A stretch of DNA of 64,000 bases from Globodera rostochiensis (Eukaryota; Nematoda; Chromadorea; Rhabditida; Heteroderidae), in assembly GCA_018350325.1 (NCBI GenBank), contig JAEVLN010000001.1:6601254-6665253 (forward strand). The letters run 5' to 3'. Shown here piece after piece: positions 53,735 through 64,000 of the stretch. How positions within the stretch are numbered: position 1 is the first letter of the stretch; every line of letters begins with the position of its first letter. The notes below the pieces were generated by a model. The model ran no database searches, was not told the DNA's origin, and was given only the letters and a program-made list of their open reading frames with translations. Made by a program: the position numbers and the translations under genes.

Positions 53735-54160
53735 AAAATGCCAACCGGTAAAATGCCAACAAGGCGCCTAAACGGTCAAAATGCCAACCAGGCCTAAAAC
53801 GGTCAAAATGCCAACCAGGCCTAAAACGGTCAAAATGCCAACCAAGCCTGGAACGGAAATGCCTAAAACGGTAAAAATGCCAACCAGGCCTAAAACGGTC
53901 AAAATGCCAACCAGGCGCCAAAAACGGTAAAAATGCCAACCAAGCCTGGAACGGAAATGCCTAAAACGGTAAAAATGCCAACCAGCCTAAAACAATTAAA
54001 ATGCCAACCAGACCTAAAACGGTAAAAATACCAACCAAGCCTAGAACGGAATGCCTAAAACGGTAAAAATGCCAACCAGGCGCCTAAAACGGTCAAAATG
54101 CCAACAAGGCGCCTAGGACAAAATGCCAAACATTAAGACAAAATGCCAATCAGCTCGTTG
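53735..54160. repeat. 27-bp ATGCCA minisatellite 5' of the FAM89-like gene
   Basis: Units AAAATGCCAACCAGGCCTAA plus AACGGTC. I count fourteen exact ATGCCA hexamers in about 410 bp, plus ATGCCT variants. The same unit occurs as inverted arms in intron 1 of locus K. Confidence 0.92.
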
Positions 54161-54680
54161 TTGGCATTTTGGTCCAGCGCCCTGACTGTCTGGTGCTGCT
54201 AATTTTATTCACATTAAATTTTAAACAAATACTGGCGCGCGCTGTCTGTTGTCACCCACCCAATTATTTTCGTGTTAGGGTAAAAGTGTTAAACACATTT
54301 TAATGGACAACAAAAAAAGAGGCAGACAGAGTGGGAGAGCGGAGGCGGCGACGCCAGTGGTCAAGGTTAATTAGCCTATAAATATAAACACTTTAGTCGT
54401 TCTCGTCGTCGTTCTCGTGTTGTTGTTGTTAGGTAATTTAATTTATTACACAACATTTCGCCAATGTTGCGTCGAGGAATGCGCTCTATTTTTTTGTTTT
54501 TAAATTTATGTGTGTGTTGTGGGTGAATGAATGGTTTATTAGCAGCAGGCAGAGCACCACAGAGTGTCGGGCGATTGCTTTTGAGCGATTTTGATACAAA
54601 AAATGCTTTTGAAGGATAAGGAAATGGATACACATGTTTAGATCAGCCAAAAACAAAGGTCCGGGATCCGAGATCGATTG
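54161..54680. other. Intergenic, no gene supported
   Basis: Mixed sequence with TTGGCATTTTGG at its left edge (an inverted unit of the preceding array) and a CGTCGTCGTTCTCG patch at 54396-54420. An 85-codon minus frame at 54376-54633 has no support. Confidence 0.4.
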
Positions 54681-54684
54681 AGAC

Positions 54685-55055
54685 CAACGGCTCAGGACCA
54701 GAGGGGTGGCGGTATTGAGACCGGCCGGCTCAGGACCAGACGGGTGGCGGTATTGAGACCGGCCGGCTCAGGACCAGAGGGGTGGCGGTATTGAGACCGG
54801 CCGGCTCAGGACCAGAGGGGTGCGGTATTGAGACCGGCCGGCTCAGGACCAGAGGGGTGCGGTATTGAGACCGGCCGGCTCAGGACCAGAGGGGTGCGGT
54901 ATTGAGACCGGCCGGCTCAGGACCAGAGGGGTGGCGGTATTGAGACCGGCCGGCTCAGGACCAGAAGGGTGGCGGTATTGAGACCGGAGGACTAAGCGGA
55001 GACCGGCCGGGTCAGGACCAAAGGGTTGGCGGTTTCGAGACCGGGCCGGGTCAGG
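54685..55055. repeat. Minisatellite, about 39-bp unit with GACCGGCCGGCTC
   Basis: Eight to nine copies of GACCGGCCGGCTCAGGACCA plus GAGGGGTGGCGGTATTGA, two with a one-base loss (GGGGTGCGG). GGCCGGC words are palindromic. Confidence 0.92.
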
Positions 55056-58000
55056 CTTACGATGGTTCGGACTGGGCGTTCGTTACAAAATCTTGACGAA
55101 AATTTACCGAAAATGCATAAAAACAAAATATTTTTTACACTTAGAATTATTTTTCTAATCAAAAAAATTGATTTACGCTCAACCAAAAAATGCACTTCCG
55201 GAAATGAAAGTAATTCTCTGAAATGACCTTGGCCAGCAGCCAGGAAAAGGCCCCGCAAATTTCAGCAAATCGCATCATTCCCCCCGAATTTTCAGTTCCA
55301 ATCCCTACGCAATTCGTTGTGCAATTCCCCCCCCCCCCCCGGGGGCGCACTCTGTCAATGCATTTTTTTGTGATAATTGGGGGGGGGGGACGGCGGGGAA
55401 AGGTTGGAAATTGGAAATTTGTAAAAATTGGCGAATAATGGTGGGAAGGCTGTGTTCGACAAGGCCAACAAGTTTCTCAAAAAACAACCTAACATAATTT
55501 TGGTTGAAATTGAAAAAACCAAAAAAACAAAAAAAAAGGTATTTAGAAATTTCAATTAACGCTCAAAGTTTAACAAATTTTCAAACCCCCAGTGAACTGC
55601 TTGACTCCGTGCGATTTGATCAATTAATAGAAATTGTAAATTAAAAAAAAATCCTCAAAAATGAGGTCGGTCGGTCGATCGCTCGTATTCGAAACACATC
55701 ACATCATCCAAAATTTGACCTTTATATAGGCAGAAAATAATTAAATTTTCTTTATACAAAAAGCGCGTTTTTGTCATTTTGTTGTGATTAACGTCAGAAA
55801 TTGGAGGAGAAAATAAATGGAAATTGGAAATTTAAAGTCGTTTTTTGAAATAAATAAATATATAATTTAATATTTTTTAATGAAAAAAATGATTAAGAAA
55901 AAAATTTAATTTTAAATGTTAACAAACATTTAAATTTATTTTAATTAAGACAAATTTTCAAAACGAAATGCCTTTTGTTTAAAAATAAAAAAATAATTCA
56001 TTTTGACAAAGTGATTAAATTCAATGTGACAAAATTTGTATTTGTCTGGCAGCGATTTACGCGATTAATTTTTATTAATTTAAAAAAAAAACAAAATGCC
56101 AAATTGTAACAAACAAAAAATTTTAAACCCAAAACTGATTCTCTTCTCCGACCGACCCCAAAGGTTGGGCACAGAAAGTGTTGTTTACCGTGCTATTTTA
56201 CCCCCAATTCAGAACATTTTTTTAAACAAAATTTTTATCGAAGCGAATTCCTTTCGCTTCACTTCAATTTTGTACGACGAAAACGATAGAATGTCCCGCT
56301 AGCTAAATAGGGCCTTCATTAAACGGTTTAAACATTTAACAAAATTACCCAAATTCTCTAAATTATTGGGAATTCCTTTTTTTTTTTGAAATTTTTTCGA
56401 AAAAAAAGCCAGGCTAATAAGACAACAATTTGAAAACATGATCAAACATCCCGCGTTCAAAAATTCCTACAAAAAATTGCGACAAATTAAAACACTCGGA
56501 CCCCAAAACCAAAAAAAAAATTCAGAAAAATATTGGAAAGACTAAAAAAACGGAAAACGAAAAATTTTGGACCGAAAACAGTGCTCCTCCAAAATGCAGA
56601 AAAATTTGCGGCGGGGCTGCTGGGGAAAATAAAGCGGTTGGTGGTGGGGGCTGGGGGCTGGGGGTTGGGGAAAGGTCTTCCGCCACCATTTTGCTGTGTG
56701 GTTGGTTGACTCTTCCGCAGAGAAACGCTCGAGGGGGAGGGGGGGGGGGGGGGAGGGCCTCGCTTCTGCTTGCGCTGATGAGCCACCCAACGACGAACCG
56801 GTTCAGCACCACAGAGAGCGCGCGCGCGCGGGGGGGGCGGCTTGGAATGCGCAAAAAATCGCTTTCCCGCAAGGCAAAAAGCGCCTCGGGCGCTTCCTCT
56901 TCCACCCAAAAATGTTTTTTTCTTCGTGTGTTGTGTGTGTTACTTTCGTCCTCCAAGGCCTTCCCACCACCGCCCCCCCCCCCTCCCCCGACCATTCACC
57001 TCCGCCGACGATCGGACGCACAATTTTTGATGACGCCCCCCGAAGGGATTAAAGAATAAATGAATGAATGAATGGGTGGCAGAACTTGCTGCTGCTGCGG
57101 TGGTGGTGGTGGTACTCCATTCGCATTAAACATAAATAAGTGAAAAACGGTGGACCTTTAGCGAGGCGGGGGCGGGGGGGGGGGCTGTCACGCAAAAATT
57201 TGCGGAGAAAATTTTCAAATTTTTTAATGAATTAGGTAAATGAATGGGCTAACAAGTGTGATGAGGTTGTTGTATTCAACCCTGATCAAACATTAAAAAT
57301 CCCGATCATTTCATCCATGTATTGAAGTTGAATTTGTATAATTAGATATTCAACTCACGCCATTTAGGGAGGTACAAGAACTTTCAATTTTTTAAATGGA
57401 TTTGCGTTTTTCTAAACAAAATAATCTATAAATGTAAAGCTTTCCAGATCAATCGAAAGTTGTTGTTGTTGTTTTGCATTGTTTTGGGCTGCTGGTGGCG
57501 GGTTGCTTTTCCTTTGTCAATGAAACACAATCCGATCCGATCACTCGTCCGTCCATTATTGTGATAGATCAATGAATGAATGAATGAATGGATGGATGGA
57601 TGGATGAGTGGAAGAGAATAACGGACGGGGACGGATGGATGAATGGAAGAAGAGGAAGAAGAAGACTCAATCACCCCCCCCCCCCCTCCCCCCGTTTTTT
57701 CAATGGGGGGGGGGGGGGGGGGACTTGCATTTCATCTCGGGCAGGGGGCGAAGATGATGGGTGGGTGCGGGCAAATGGGATCGAATTTGTGGGGGGGGGG
57801 GGGGGGGGGAGGGTTGGGGTGGACGAGTGTGGAGAATTGCCAATCTCTTCAGATGGAAGTGCATGCCTGGCTGCTGGCTGGCTGGGTGGGTGTGTATATA
57901 TATACACAGAGTGTTTGCGCGTTGGGACAACGACGGACGGACGGACGGTCAGGCGGGGAGAGGACGACTACGGCGGGGGGTGGAACAGTTTGTGCTGGTG

Positions 58001-58400
58001 ATAGTGGTGGACAACACCAACAAGACGGACACTGTGTGCACTGTTTGGCCAGCCCGTAATTTGATAGGCTGCTGGAGGCTGGGGTCAGCCTGGCCGCACG
58101 GGGACGGACCTTTTTGGCCACAAGGCACGTGTGTAATTTGGTGGAAATGTTTTAGGGGGAGTTTTGGCCACGCAAAATTTGCTTGTTGTACACCTTTAGG
58201 CCAAGGGGTGTACGTGCCGAAACTGTTGGACACCAAAAAATTTCTTTAATGGGATGTGTCAACTTTCCCGCGTTTGGCCAACCCTGAATTTTGATCGGCT
58301 TTGGTCAGCCGAGCCTTGAACCCGGGAGTTGGCATTTTCCAGGTTAAAATTGTCGCCTAAATTACTGATCAGAGACTGCCCCAAAATGTCGTTTTGTAAA
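55056..58400. other. Non-coding stretch with long G and C runs
   Basis: AT-rich DNA (55480-56500) is followed by simple-sequence-rich DNA: G or C runs of 10-19 at 55327, 55380, 56730, 56975, 57170, 57675, 57705 and 57790, GCGCGCGCG at 56818 and GGATGGATGGATGG at 57590. Overlapping frames on both strands at 56487-57059 and 57588-58249 have low-complexity Gly/Pro/Arg composition and no splice logic. I see no gene. Confidence 0.5.
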
Positions 58401-59820
58401 TTTTTAAATTTTCAGTAACAACATAAAATCGGTGGTACCCAAGCCCTTAAAAATATGCCCAAAAATTTGAACATTTTCATACATTCTGATCAGTGTGATT
58501 GTGTGTGTGTAATTGATCGTTGTCTGAGCTAAGAATTGCAAAATGTGCTTCATTTGAAGCCCCGGCGGGGGGTGGGGGGGAGGACTGCTTGCTGAGGCTG
58601 GACAAATAATACGCTTTTCGGCTAAGAAGAAGAACCCAATTATAGAGCTTAAAAGCCCCATTAGTGGACTGGTGGTGGTGGAAGTGGACGAAAAGACTGG
58701 GCTTTCCGTCCGTCCGTCCGTCCATTTTTGGGCTGATCAGATTTTTGGTGGTGGTGACCATTGGACGGGACGGGACGGACGGACGACGCCGGAGGGGTAA
58801 ACACAAAAATCATTTTCTCATCAACAGAGCAGCACATACAACAGCAACAGCAGAGACAACACAAAAAACAACAACACTTTTCTGATTAGGTCCAATAAGG
58901 TGATGATGATGATGATGGACAAAAATGCTGTTGGGCATCCGATGGATTTGGGGAGGGGGGGGGAATGAATGATAAAAAAAAACTTGTTGTTTCTAGACGA
59001 GTTGGTCGTTTGAATCCCTTTCAAATTTGCGGTGTTTGGCATTATGTCTGTCTAACAAAGATAAGGGGAACGAACCAATAAGGGAAAGCTATTTTATCTC
59101 TCGGGTTTTAATTGATGGGGGAGCTTGGATCAAATTACACACAAAAAATTAGCGCTTCTCGAGAAACAAAGCAATAAAAAATGGTCGAGAATCTTGGAAA
59201 TGCCAATCTTTTTAATGTTGATCCGGCACAAAAATCACTTTATAATCTTTTAGTGCCTCATCTATGCCACACCCTAAATTCTTGCTCAAGACTCTTGAGA
59301 GACTGCACTGCTTATGTGCCGTCGTTGTGTTTCGCCCGTCCGTCTGTTGGGGGGGGGGGATTGATTGGACGGCACGGCACGGCAATAAGCAAACAAATTT
59401 ATGTGTAATGAATGATTTGAGGGGGGGGGGAGTGGACAGCGAGAGCAGATGGGGGGCGGAGAGTTTGTTTATGTGAGTGGTCTTCTTCTGCTGCTCTTCT
59501 TGCCCCCCCCCCCGGGGGTTTTGTGACCTCTCTGATGAGCTCTCAAAGTAGCCAAGAGCTTTCGGCACGGCGCGGCTTGGAAATCAATCCGATGGGAGTT
59601 GGAGGGCAAGGGTGGCTTGGAGACGACGGAGCAATTTTTTGATTTTCCCCGACGCTCCCGACCCCCCGAAATTTTAGGCTTCACCCCCGACCCTCCGACA
59701 CGCCGTCCCCAACTTCCCCACTCGAGTTTTGAGTCCCAAGCATTTTAAACCCGCAAACCGGGCATAAATAACGGGTTAAACATTGCGCAAAAAATTAATT
59801 TAAATTTCTTATTTCATAAA
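58401..59820. other. Non-coding stretch, simple repeats
   Basis: Contains CCGTCCGTCCGTCC (58708) with its inverse GGGACGGGACGGACGGACG (58765), ATGATGATGATGATGG (58902), G runs, and CACGGCACGGCACGG (59370). No coding signal beyond chance frames. Confidence 0.45.
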
Positions 59821-59833
59821 ATAAAAATATCAC

Positions 59834-59866
59834 CGGGGCTTAGGCTTAGGCTTAGGGGTTAGGACA
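59834..59866 (+). repeat. Interstitial TTAGGC hexamers
   Basis: GGCTTAGGCTTAGGCTTAGG, then GGTTAGG: three consecutive TTAGGC-type units. The number is too small to be a telomere. Confidence 0.5.
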
Positions 59867-60174
59867 GCAACGAATTGAGGGACGACAAATTTTGATGTGC
59901 AGAGAAATAAAAATGTGTGTGCGCATTATTTGCCAATCACAGCAGCACAAAATTTGTGGAAGGGTCAGTCAAATGTTATGTTATGGGTCGGTCGGCCGTC
60001 GCCGCCGGCGCCGGCCGTTGCCGCTGGTCGATTTGGGGGGGGGGGGGGGGGGGGGCACAGCAGCACAAATGCAAATTAAACCCCCCGGGGGGAGTTATTG
60101 CCATGGCTGCGCGAGCGGACAGCGGCAGCGGCGGCGGCAGATGGCCGACCATTTTCCCAACCGAATTTGGGGCA

Positions 60175-60400
60175 AACGCTGGGGGCGAAGGGTGGGGGCT
60201 ATATTTATATGCGCAAGGCACACAGTGAAGGGGGCGGCCAGTCGGCGGATGTGTTGAGAGGGGCTATTTAAGCACCCCGGGGACAATTCAGCGCCGCTCT
60301 CGAATGGATTGAGAGGGGGGGGGCATTAAAGCTCCGAGACAACTCAGTGCCAGTGTGTGCCGCAGCCAATAGTTTGACATTGTGCAAATTTTGTAAAATT
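60175..60400 (+). promoter_or_regulatory. Possible core promoter with TATTTAAG box
   Basis: GGGGCTATTTAAGCACC at about 60261-60277 is followed about 20 bp on by GACAATTCAGCGCC, and a second, similar pair follows (GCATTAAAGCTCC, GACAACTCAGTGCC) about 60 bp later. The duplicated TCAG start-like words suggest a core promoter, but no gene is recognised downstream. Confidence 0.2.
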
Positions 60401-61940
60401 GAGAGGCGCCACCAGTCGAATAGATCAGGCCGGTGTCCGATGCCGTCCGATTGAGTGCCAACAATTTTGGGCGGCAAATAAATAGAGTGGCCACCATAAA
60501 ATGGAATAAAAATGCGGGGGACAAAAGGACAAAATGGGTGAAAAAGAATATATAACAATAAAAAAAAATGGTGAATTTATATATGTGTTTGAGACAGTTT
60601 TGTGTCCTTTTTAGTGGCATATTTGCATATTTTTGGACTCCCCCCCCCCCTTTTTTTGGCATTTTTTTGACGAAAAAAAAAGCGTCAATTTCGGCTGGCC
60701 CAATGGCTTTTTCCCCCGCCCATTCGCATTTTGTGGGCGGCGGCGGCGATTATTTGTTTGTGGATGGGTAAAGGTCGGCGCCTTTTTATGAAGGAATTTG
60801 GCGGGAGAACGGCTTTAAGGTTGGACCGATATTTATACAAAAAAAAATTTATGCATTTTTTATCGACAGACAAAAAAAATATTTGAACGATAAAAATGAA
60901 TGAATAGAGAAAGAATTTAAAAACAAAAAGTTTTGGAGTGAATGAAAATGAAACGCGATAAAAATAGTTTAATTAATTTTAAAAATGGCACTTTTGAGTT
61001 AAAAGTGGCACTTTAAGTGCAAATTTTACAAAGTTAATAATCAAAAGCATGTGATCGTTATTCTTTTAAAATTTGATCACATTTTACGCCTGATTTGAAT
61101 GCAATAAGCGAATTGCCAATTAGAGATGGAAGCCCATCGATCATTCAGAGGAAATCGAATCTCTCTGATCGGCTTCAATTATCATAAATGGAAATATTTG
61201 ATCCAAATTTGAAAAATTTAAATAAACATAAAAATATCAAAGCAAAAAGCGGGTTGGCAATTGGAGAGGGAATAACCTAACCAGACCGATTGATTTTGAT
61301 TCCTTCAGGGGATGATCGGACGGATTTAATGCACAAAGGGGCGGGGGGAATGTATTAAGGGATTTGATTAAATCATTAAATTTAAATTCAAATTTTAGGG
61401 CACCGATCTGTCTCACCTAAATTCCAAAGCGTTGGCAATGGAATAATGAATGGTTGAGGGGCGAAGAAAGGGGAATAAATGCCCAACCCATTGATTCTCC
61501 CCGGAGGGGGCAGTGAGGATGAGGAAGAGAAAGAGGTTCTCGGATCGGATTCAAAGGGCAGCGCCGGGGGTGGGAGGAGTGGAAGGTGGGGGTGAGGGGG
61601 GGGGGGGGAGGAGGATTTGATCATAATCGCCCCGATTTAGGAAGCGCTGGAGGAGGGGAAAGAACCGGATGGTTGGGGTGGCGGGGCGGGGGGGGGGCGA
61701 TGACCCTCCTCAGAGCTCGGCTGAAGAGCTCAGCAAAGTCGTCGGGGGGGGGGGGGGGGATTGAGATGGACTTGACTTCCCCCCTCCCCCGCCCCGCCCC
61801 ATTCTTTCATTCATTTCACACAGTTTCGCAGGCGGTGGAATTGAAGGTGAAAGCGGAGGGGGGGGGGGCAAATAAATGCTCCAAACACTTCACAATGAAT
61901 GGAGAAGGAAAACGAATTTTTGGGGGGTGCAAAGGCAACA
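60400..61940. other. Non-coding, no gene supported
   Basis: AT-rich (60540-61250) then G-rich (61500-61870) DNA with GGGG runs. Short Pro/Ser and Gly frames are of low complexity. Confidence 0.45.
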
Positions 61941-61941
61941 A

Positions 61942-62172
61942 ATGTCGCGCGCCACCTTTTATATTTTATTATTGTGTTGTTTAGGGGGGATACGGAAAAG
62001 CGAAAGCGGAAGTGATCAATCGGTTGATCAGAAGTGGACAACGGGGCCCAAGTGCCCAACGGTGTTGAGGATCAAAGACCGGGATCATTGTCCAATTGTG
62101 CCCCGGAGGGCATTAGTCCATTACCTTGCCGCCGCCCCTCGGGCAATATTTGCACAAAGTTTTGGGGGATAT
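61942..62172 (+). CDS. Candidate first exon of a small secreted protein
   Basis: ATG at 61942 opens MSRATFYILLLCCLGG, a short hydrophobic N terminus, then IRKSESGSDQSVDQKW, CPTVLRIKDRDHCPIV and APRAIFAQSFGGY, reaching a consensus donor TAT|GTAAGTAG in phase 0. No later exon was found and the signal peptide does not resemble those of the main cluster. Alternatives are a chance frame with a good donor, or an internal exon using the CACACAG acceptor at about 61823. Confidence 0.3.
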
Positions 62173-62251
62173 GTAAGTAGTGTGTGTAATTTATCCAAAT
62201 CAAGAATGAAATGAAAGTGCGCCTGCGGGGCCAACAACAAGTGATGTGCAT

Positions 62252-62350
62252 TAGTGATGCTCGAGACTTAAAATTTACCGACACTCTCGAGACCGGTACC
62301 GAGACGACTTTTGGACCAACCCCGCTGGCCGAGACTCTCGAGCATCTCTA
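62252..62350. mobile_element. 99-bp inverted-repeat element, TAGTGATGCTCGAGA ends
   Basis: TAGTGATGCTCGAGA (62252-62266) and TCTCGAGCATCTCTA (62336-62350) are 15-bp inverted repeats with two mismatches. The interior has ACCGGTACCGAGAC. It shares CTTAAAATTTACCGA-type sequence with 22471-22525. Non-autonomous. Confidence 0.6.
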
Positions 62351-62394
62351 ATAATGTGCATGGACAGCGAAATAATCGGATTTAAATGAAAATG

Positions 62395-62940
62395 ACCCCC
62401 CCCCCCCCCAATTTTTACCCCCCCCCCACAATTTTTACTCCCCCACCCAAATTTTTATCAAAAAAATGATTGATCAAATCAGTCGTCCATAATTTGTTTT
62501 GTTTTTAACAACTAATTCCCCTCCATTTAAATCGGTGTAATAATGATCATTCATTACCAATGAATGACCAATAATAAAAAAACACCGAACATTGGGGGGG
62601 GGGGGGGACAAAATGAGAGAGAACAGAGAATGACGTCAGCGCGACAAAATTTAACAAATAAACACGAAGGTTAGAATATGTCATGTGAACATTTTGCATT
62701 TTTAATTTATTGGCAAAATTCTTGTACCGATGTTCGACAAATTATTTTATATAATTAATTCATTCTTGGAATATTGAAGCTTATTTGAAAGCTTTGCAAA
62801 ATAAAATGAAGCATTTTTTTGGGAGGGTTAACATTTTTCAAAAAACAAAAATTCAGTGCAAAATGTCAGACAGGACAGGACTTTTTTGTTGAGGCTTTGT
62901 CTGAAATCACTTGGCTTTTGCTTGCTGATTTGTTAGGAAT
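62395..62940. other. AT-rich spacer
   Basis: CCCCCAATTTTTACC words at 62397-62455, a G run at 62596, then AT-rich DNA. No gene. Confidence 0.45.
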
Positions 62941-62989
62941 CGGACCGAGTCGGGCGGGTGCCCGACCATGACTCGTCGATCGAAAAACT

Positions 62990-63540
62990 CGGCACGGACC
63001 CTCAAAACCCGGCACGGACCCTCAAAACCCGGCACGGACCCTCAAAACCCGGCACTGACCCTCAAAACCCGGCACGGACCCTCAAAACCCGGCAGCACGG
63101 ACCCTCAAAACCCGGCACGGACCCTCAAAACCCGGCACGGACCCTCACAACCCGGCGGCACGGACCTCAAAACCCCGGCGGGACCCTCAAAACCCGGCAC
63201 GGATCCTCAAAAACCCGGCACGGACCCTCAAAACCCGACGGACCCTCAAAAACCCGGCACTGGACCCTGAAAACCCGGCACGGACCTCAAAACCCCAGCA
63301 CGGACCCTCAAAAACCCGGCACGGACCCTCAAAACCCTGCACGGAACCCTCAACCGCGGACCCTCAAAACCCGGCAGCACGGACCCTCAAAACCCGGCAC
63401 GGACCCTCAAAACCCGGCACGGACCCTCAAAACCCGGCACGGACCCTCAAAACCCGGCACGGACCCTCAAAACCCGGCACGGACCCTCAAAACCCGGCAC
63501 GGACCCTCAAAACCCGGCACGGACCCTCAAAACCCGGCAA
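62990..63540. repeat. 20-bp minisatellite CGGACCCTCAAAACCCGGCA
   Basis: About 27 copies; the right third is nearly perfect and the middle third is degenerate. Open frames of 100-270 codons through it arise because 20-bp units rotate through all three phases without stops. Confidence 0.95.
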
Positions 63541-63930
63541 ATGTCCGGTTTCCAGGGCAAAATTGCACCCCTGTTCCCGACTGGCTGGCACATACCAAAC
63601 CCGGACTAAAACCTGAAATGTGCCTGGCCAGAACTACGGGCCCCCGGCCCTTTTTAGATTCCCGAAAAAGTACCGCCCGACTTTTCGTAGGCGCCTACCA
63701 AATTCTGTGCTTTGAATGTGACAAAATTGTTGCCATTTATCCCCTCATTTTCTTCTCCAAAATTTTTGGGCTTTCTTAAAACGCAAAAATGCGAAAATCC
63801 GTACACAAAATGCGCAACATTTGCACAAATTAATTATTGCAACCAAAATATTTAATTACTTTATGCTGGCTGCTGTTGTTGCTGCTGCTGGTTGTGTGAA
63901 TTGCCCGCAATTTTACAGTTAATTACTTAC
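63541..63930. other. Flank of the 20-bp array, no gene supported
   Basis: Starts with an ATGTCCGGTTTCC palindromic-type word and becomes AT-rich; a GCTGCTGTTGTTGCTGCTG run is at 63868-63888. Confidence 0.4.
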
Positions 63931-64000
63931 GCTGTGTGTGTTGTCCCCGTGGGGGAATTGTTGCGGCGATTGTCTCCCCCTCATTGCCCCACCCCGTCGC
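63931..64000 (-). CDS. Possible partial exon at the right edge
   Basis: On the minus strand an open frame (RRGGAMRGRQSPQQF, then PHGDNTHS) runs from the window edge to a consensus donor AGC|GTAAGT at 63931. It could be the end of an exon of a gene lying to the right. Evidence is the donor and the frame only. Confidence 0.3.

Noticed and set aside
56487..57059. Overlapping Gly/Pro/Ser frames on both strands
   Set aside because: Low complexity around G runs, no splice logic, both strands equally open.
62958..63779. 273-codon frame of KTRHGPSKPGTDPQNPA repeats
   Set aside because: The 20-bp unit has no stop in any phase; no start context, signal peptide or splice sites.

Overview
The window looks like nuclear DNA of a plant-parasitic nematode, most likely a cyst nematode (Globodera/Heterodera type). 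This is an inference from short phase-1 introns, GC-AG introns, frequent ATGCCA hexamers (the reported dorsal-gland or DOG box of potato cyst nematode effectors) and a cluster of small secreted proteins that resemble no housekeeping family. No search could be run, so the species is not established.

Region 1 (about 1-49 kb) is an accessory cluster of at least ten related genes and several broken copies. Each opens with an exon encoding a short signal peptide (MN-x-x-TI-x-IIF-x-LFFC-x-A-x-AG type) that ends in phase 1. Small, mostly phase-1 modules follow: D-(A/V)-I exons, Ser/Gly/Lys-rich exons, Val-initiated phase-0 exons and DQRxxRLE coiled-coil exons. Several genes end in a short M/I-D-x-L-W-E/Q motif. 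Loci: A (4462-1754, minus), B (8534-6810, minus), C (11545-10437, minus), E (14952-16437), F (17071-20875), G (24319-22007, minus), H (25934-27167), I (27995-31210), J (35032-39157), K (40737-43961) and pseudogene L (48744-49010). Loci I and J, with H and a decayed H copy, are a tandem segmental duplication. Locus D (13125-14459) is a different, intronless, secreted Gly/Asn-rich repeat protein. Reading frame was carried across every proposed splice join, and loci B, C, G, H, I, J and K each close to a whole number of codons.

The same region is full of minisatellites (18-56 bp units, up to 2.5 kb). Many lie inside introns of these genes, and several carry ATGCCA. A promoter block with AAACGTGGC and a TGGCAT/ATGCCA hexamer recurs upstream of many signal-peptide exons.

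Region 2 (about 49.6-53.5 kb) holds an eight-exon minus-strand gene whose core matches the FAM89/LURAP leucine-repeat adaptor family. It probably marks the edge of the accessory cluster.

Region 3 (about 53.7-64 kb) is mostly non-coding, with further minisatellites, long G/C homopolymer runs and small inverted-repeat elements, one weak secreted-protein candidate at 61942 and a possible partial exon at the right edge.
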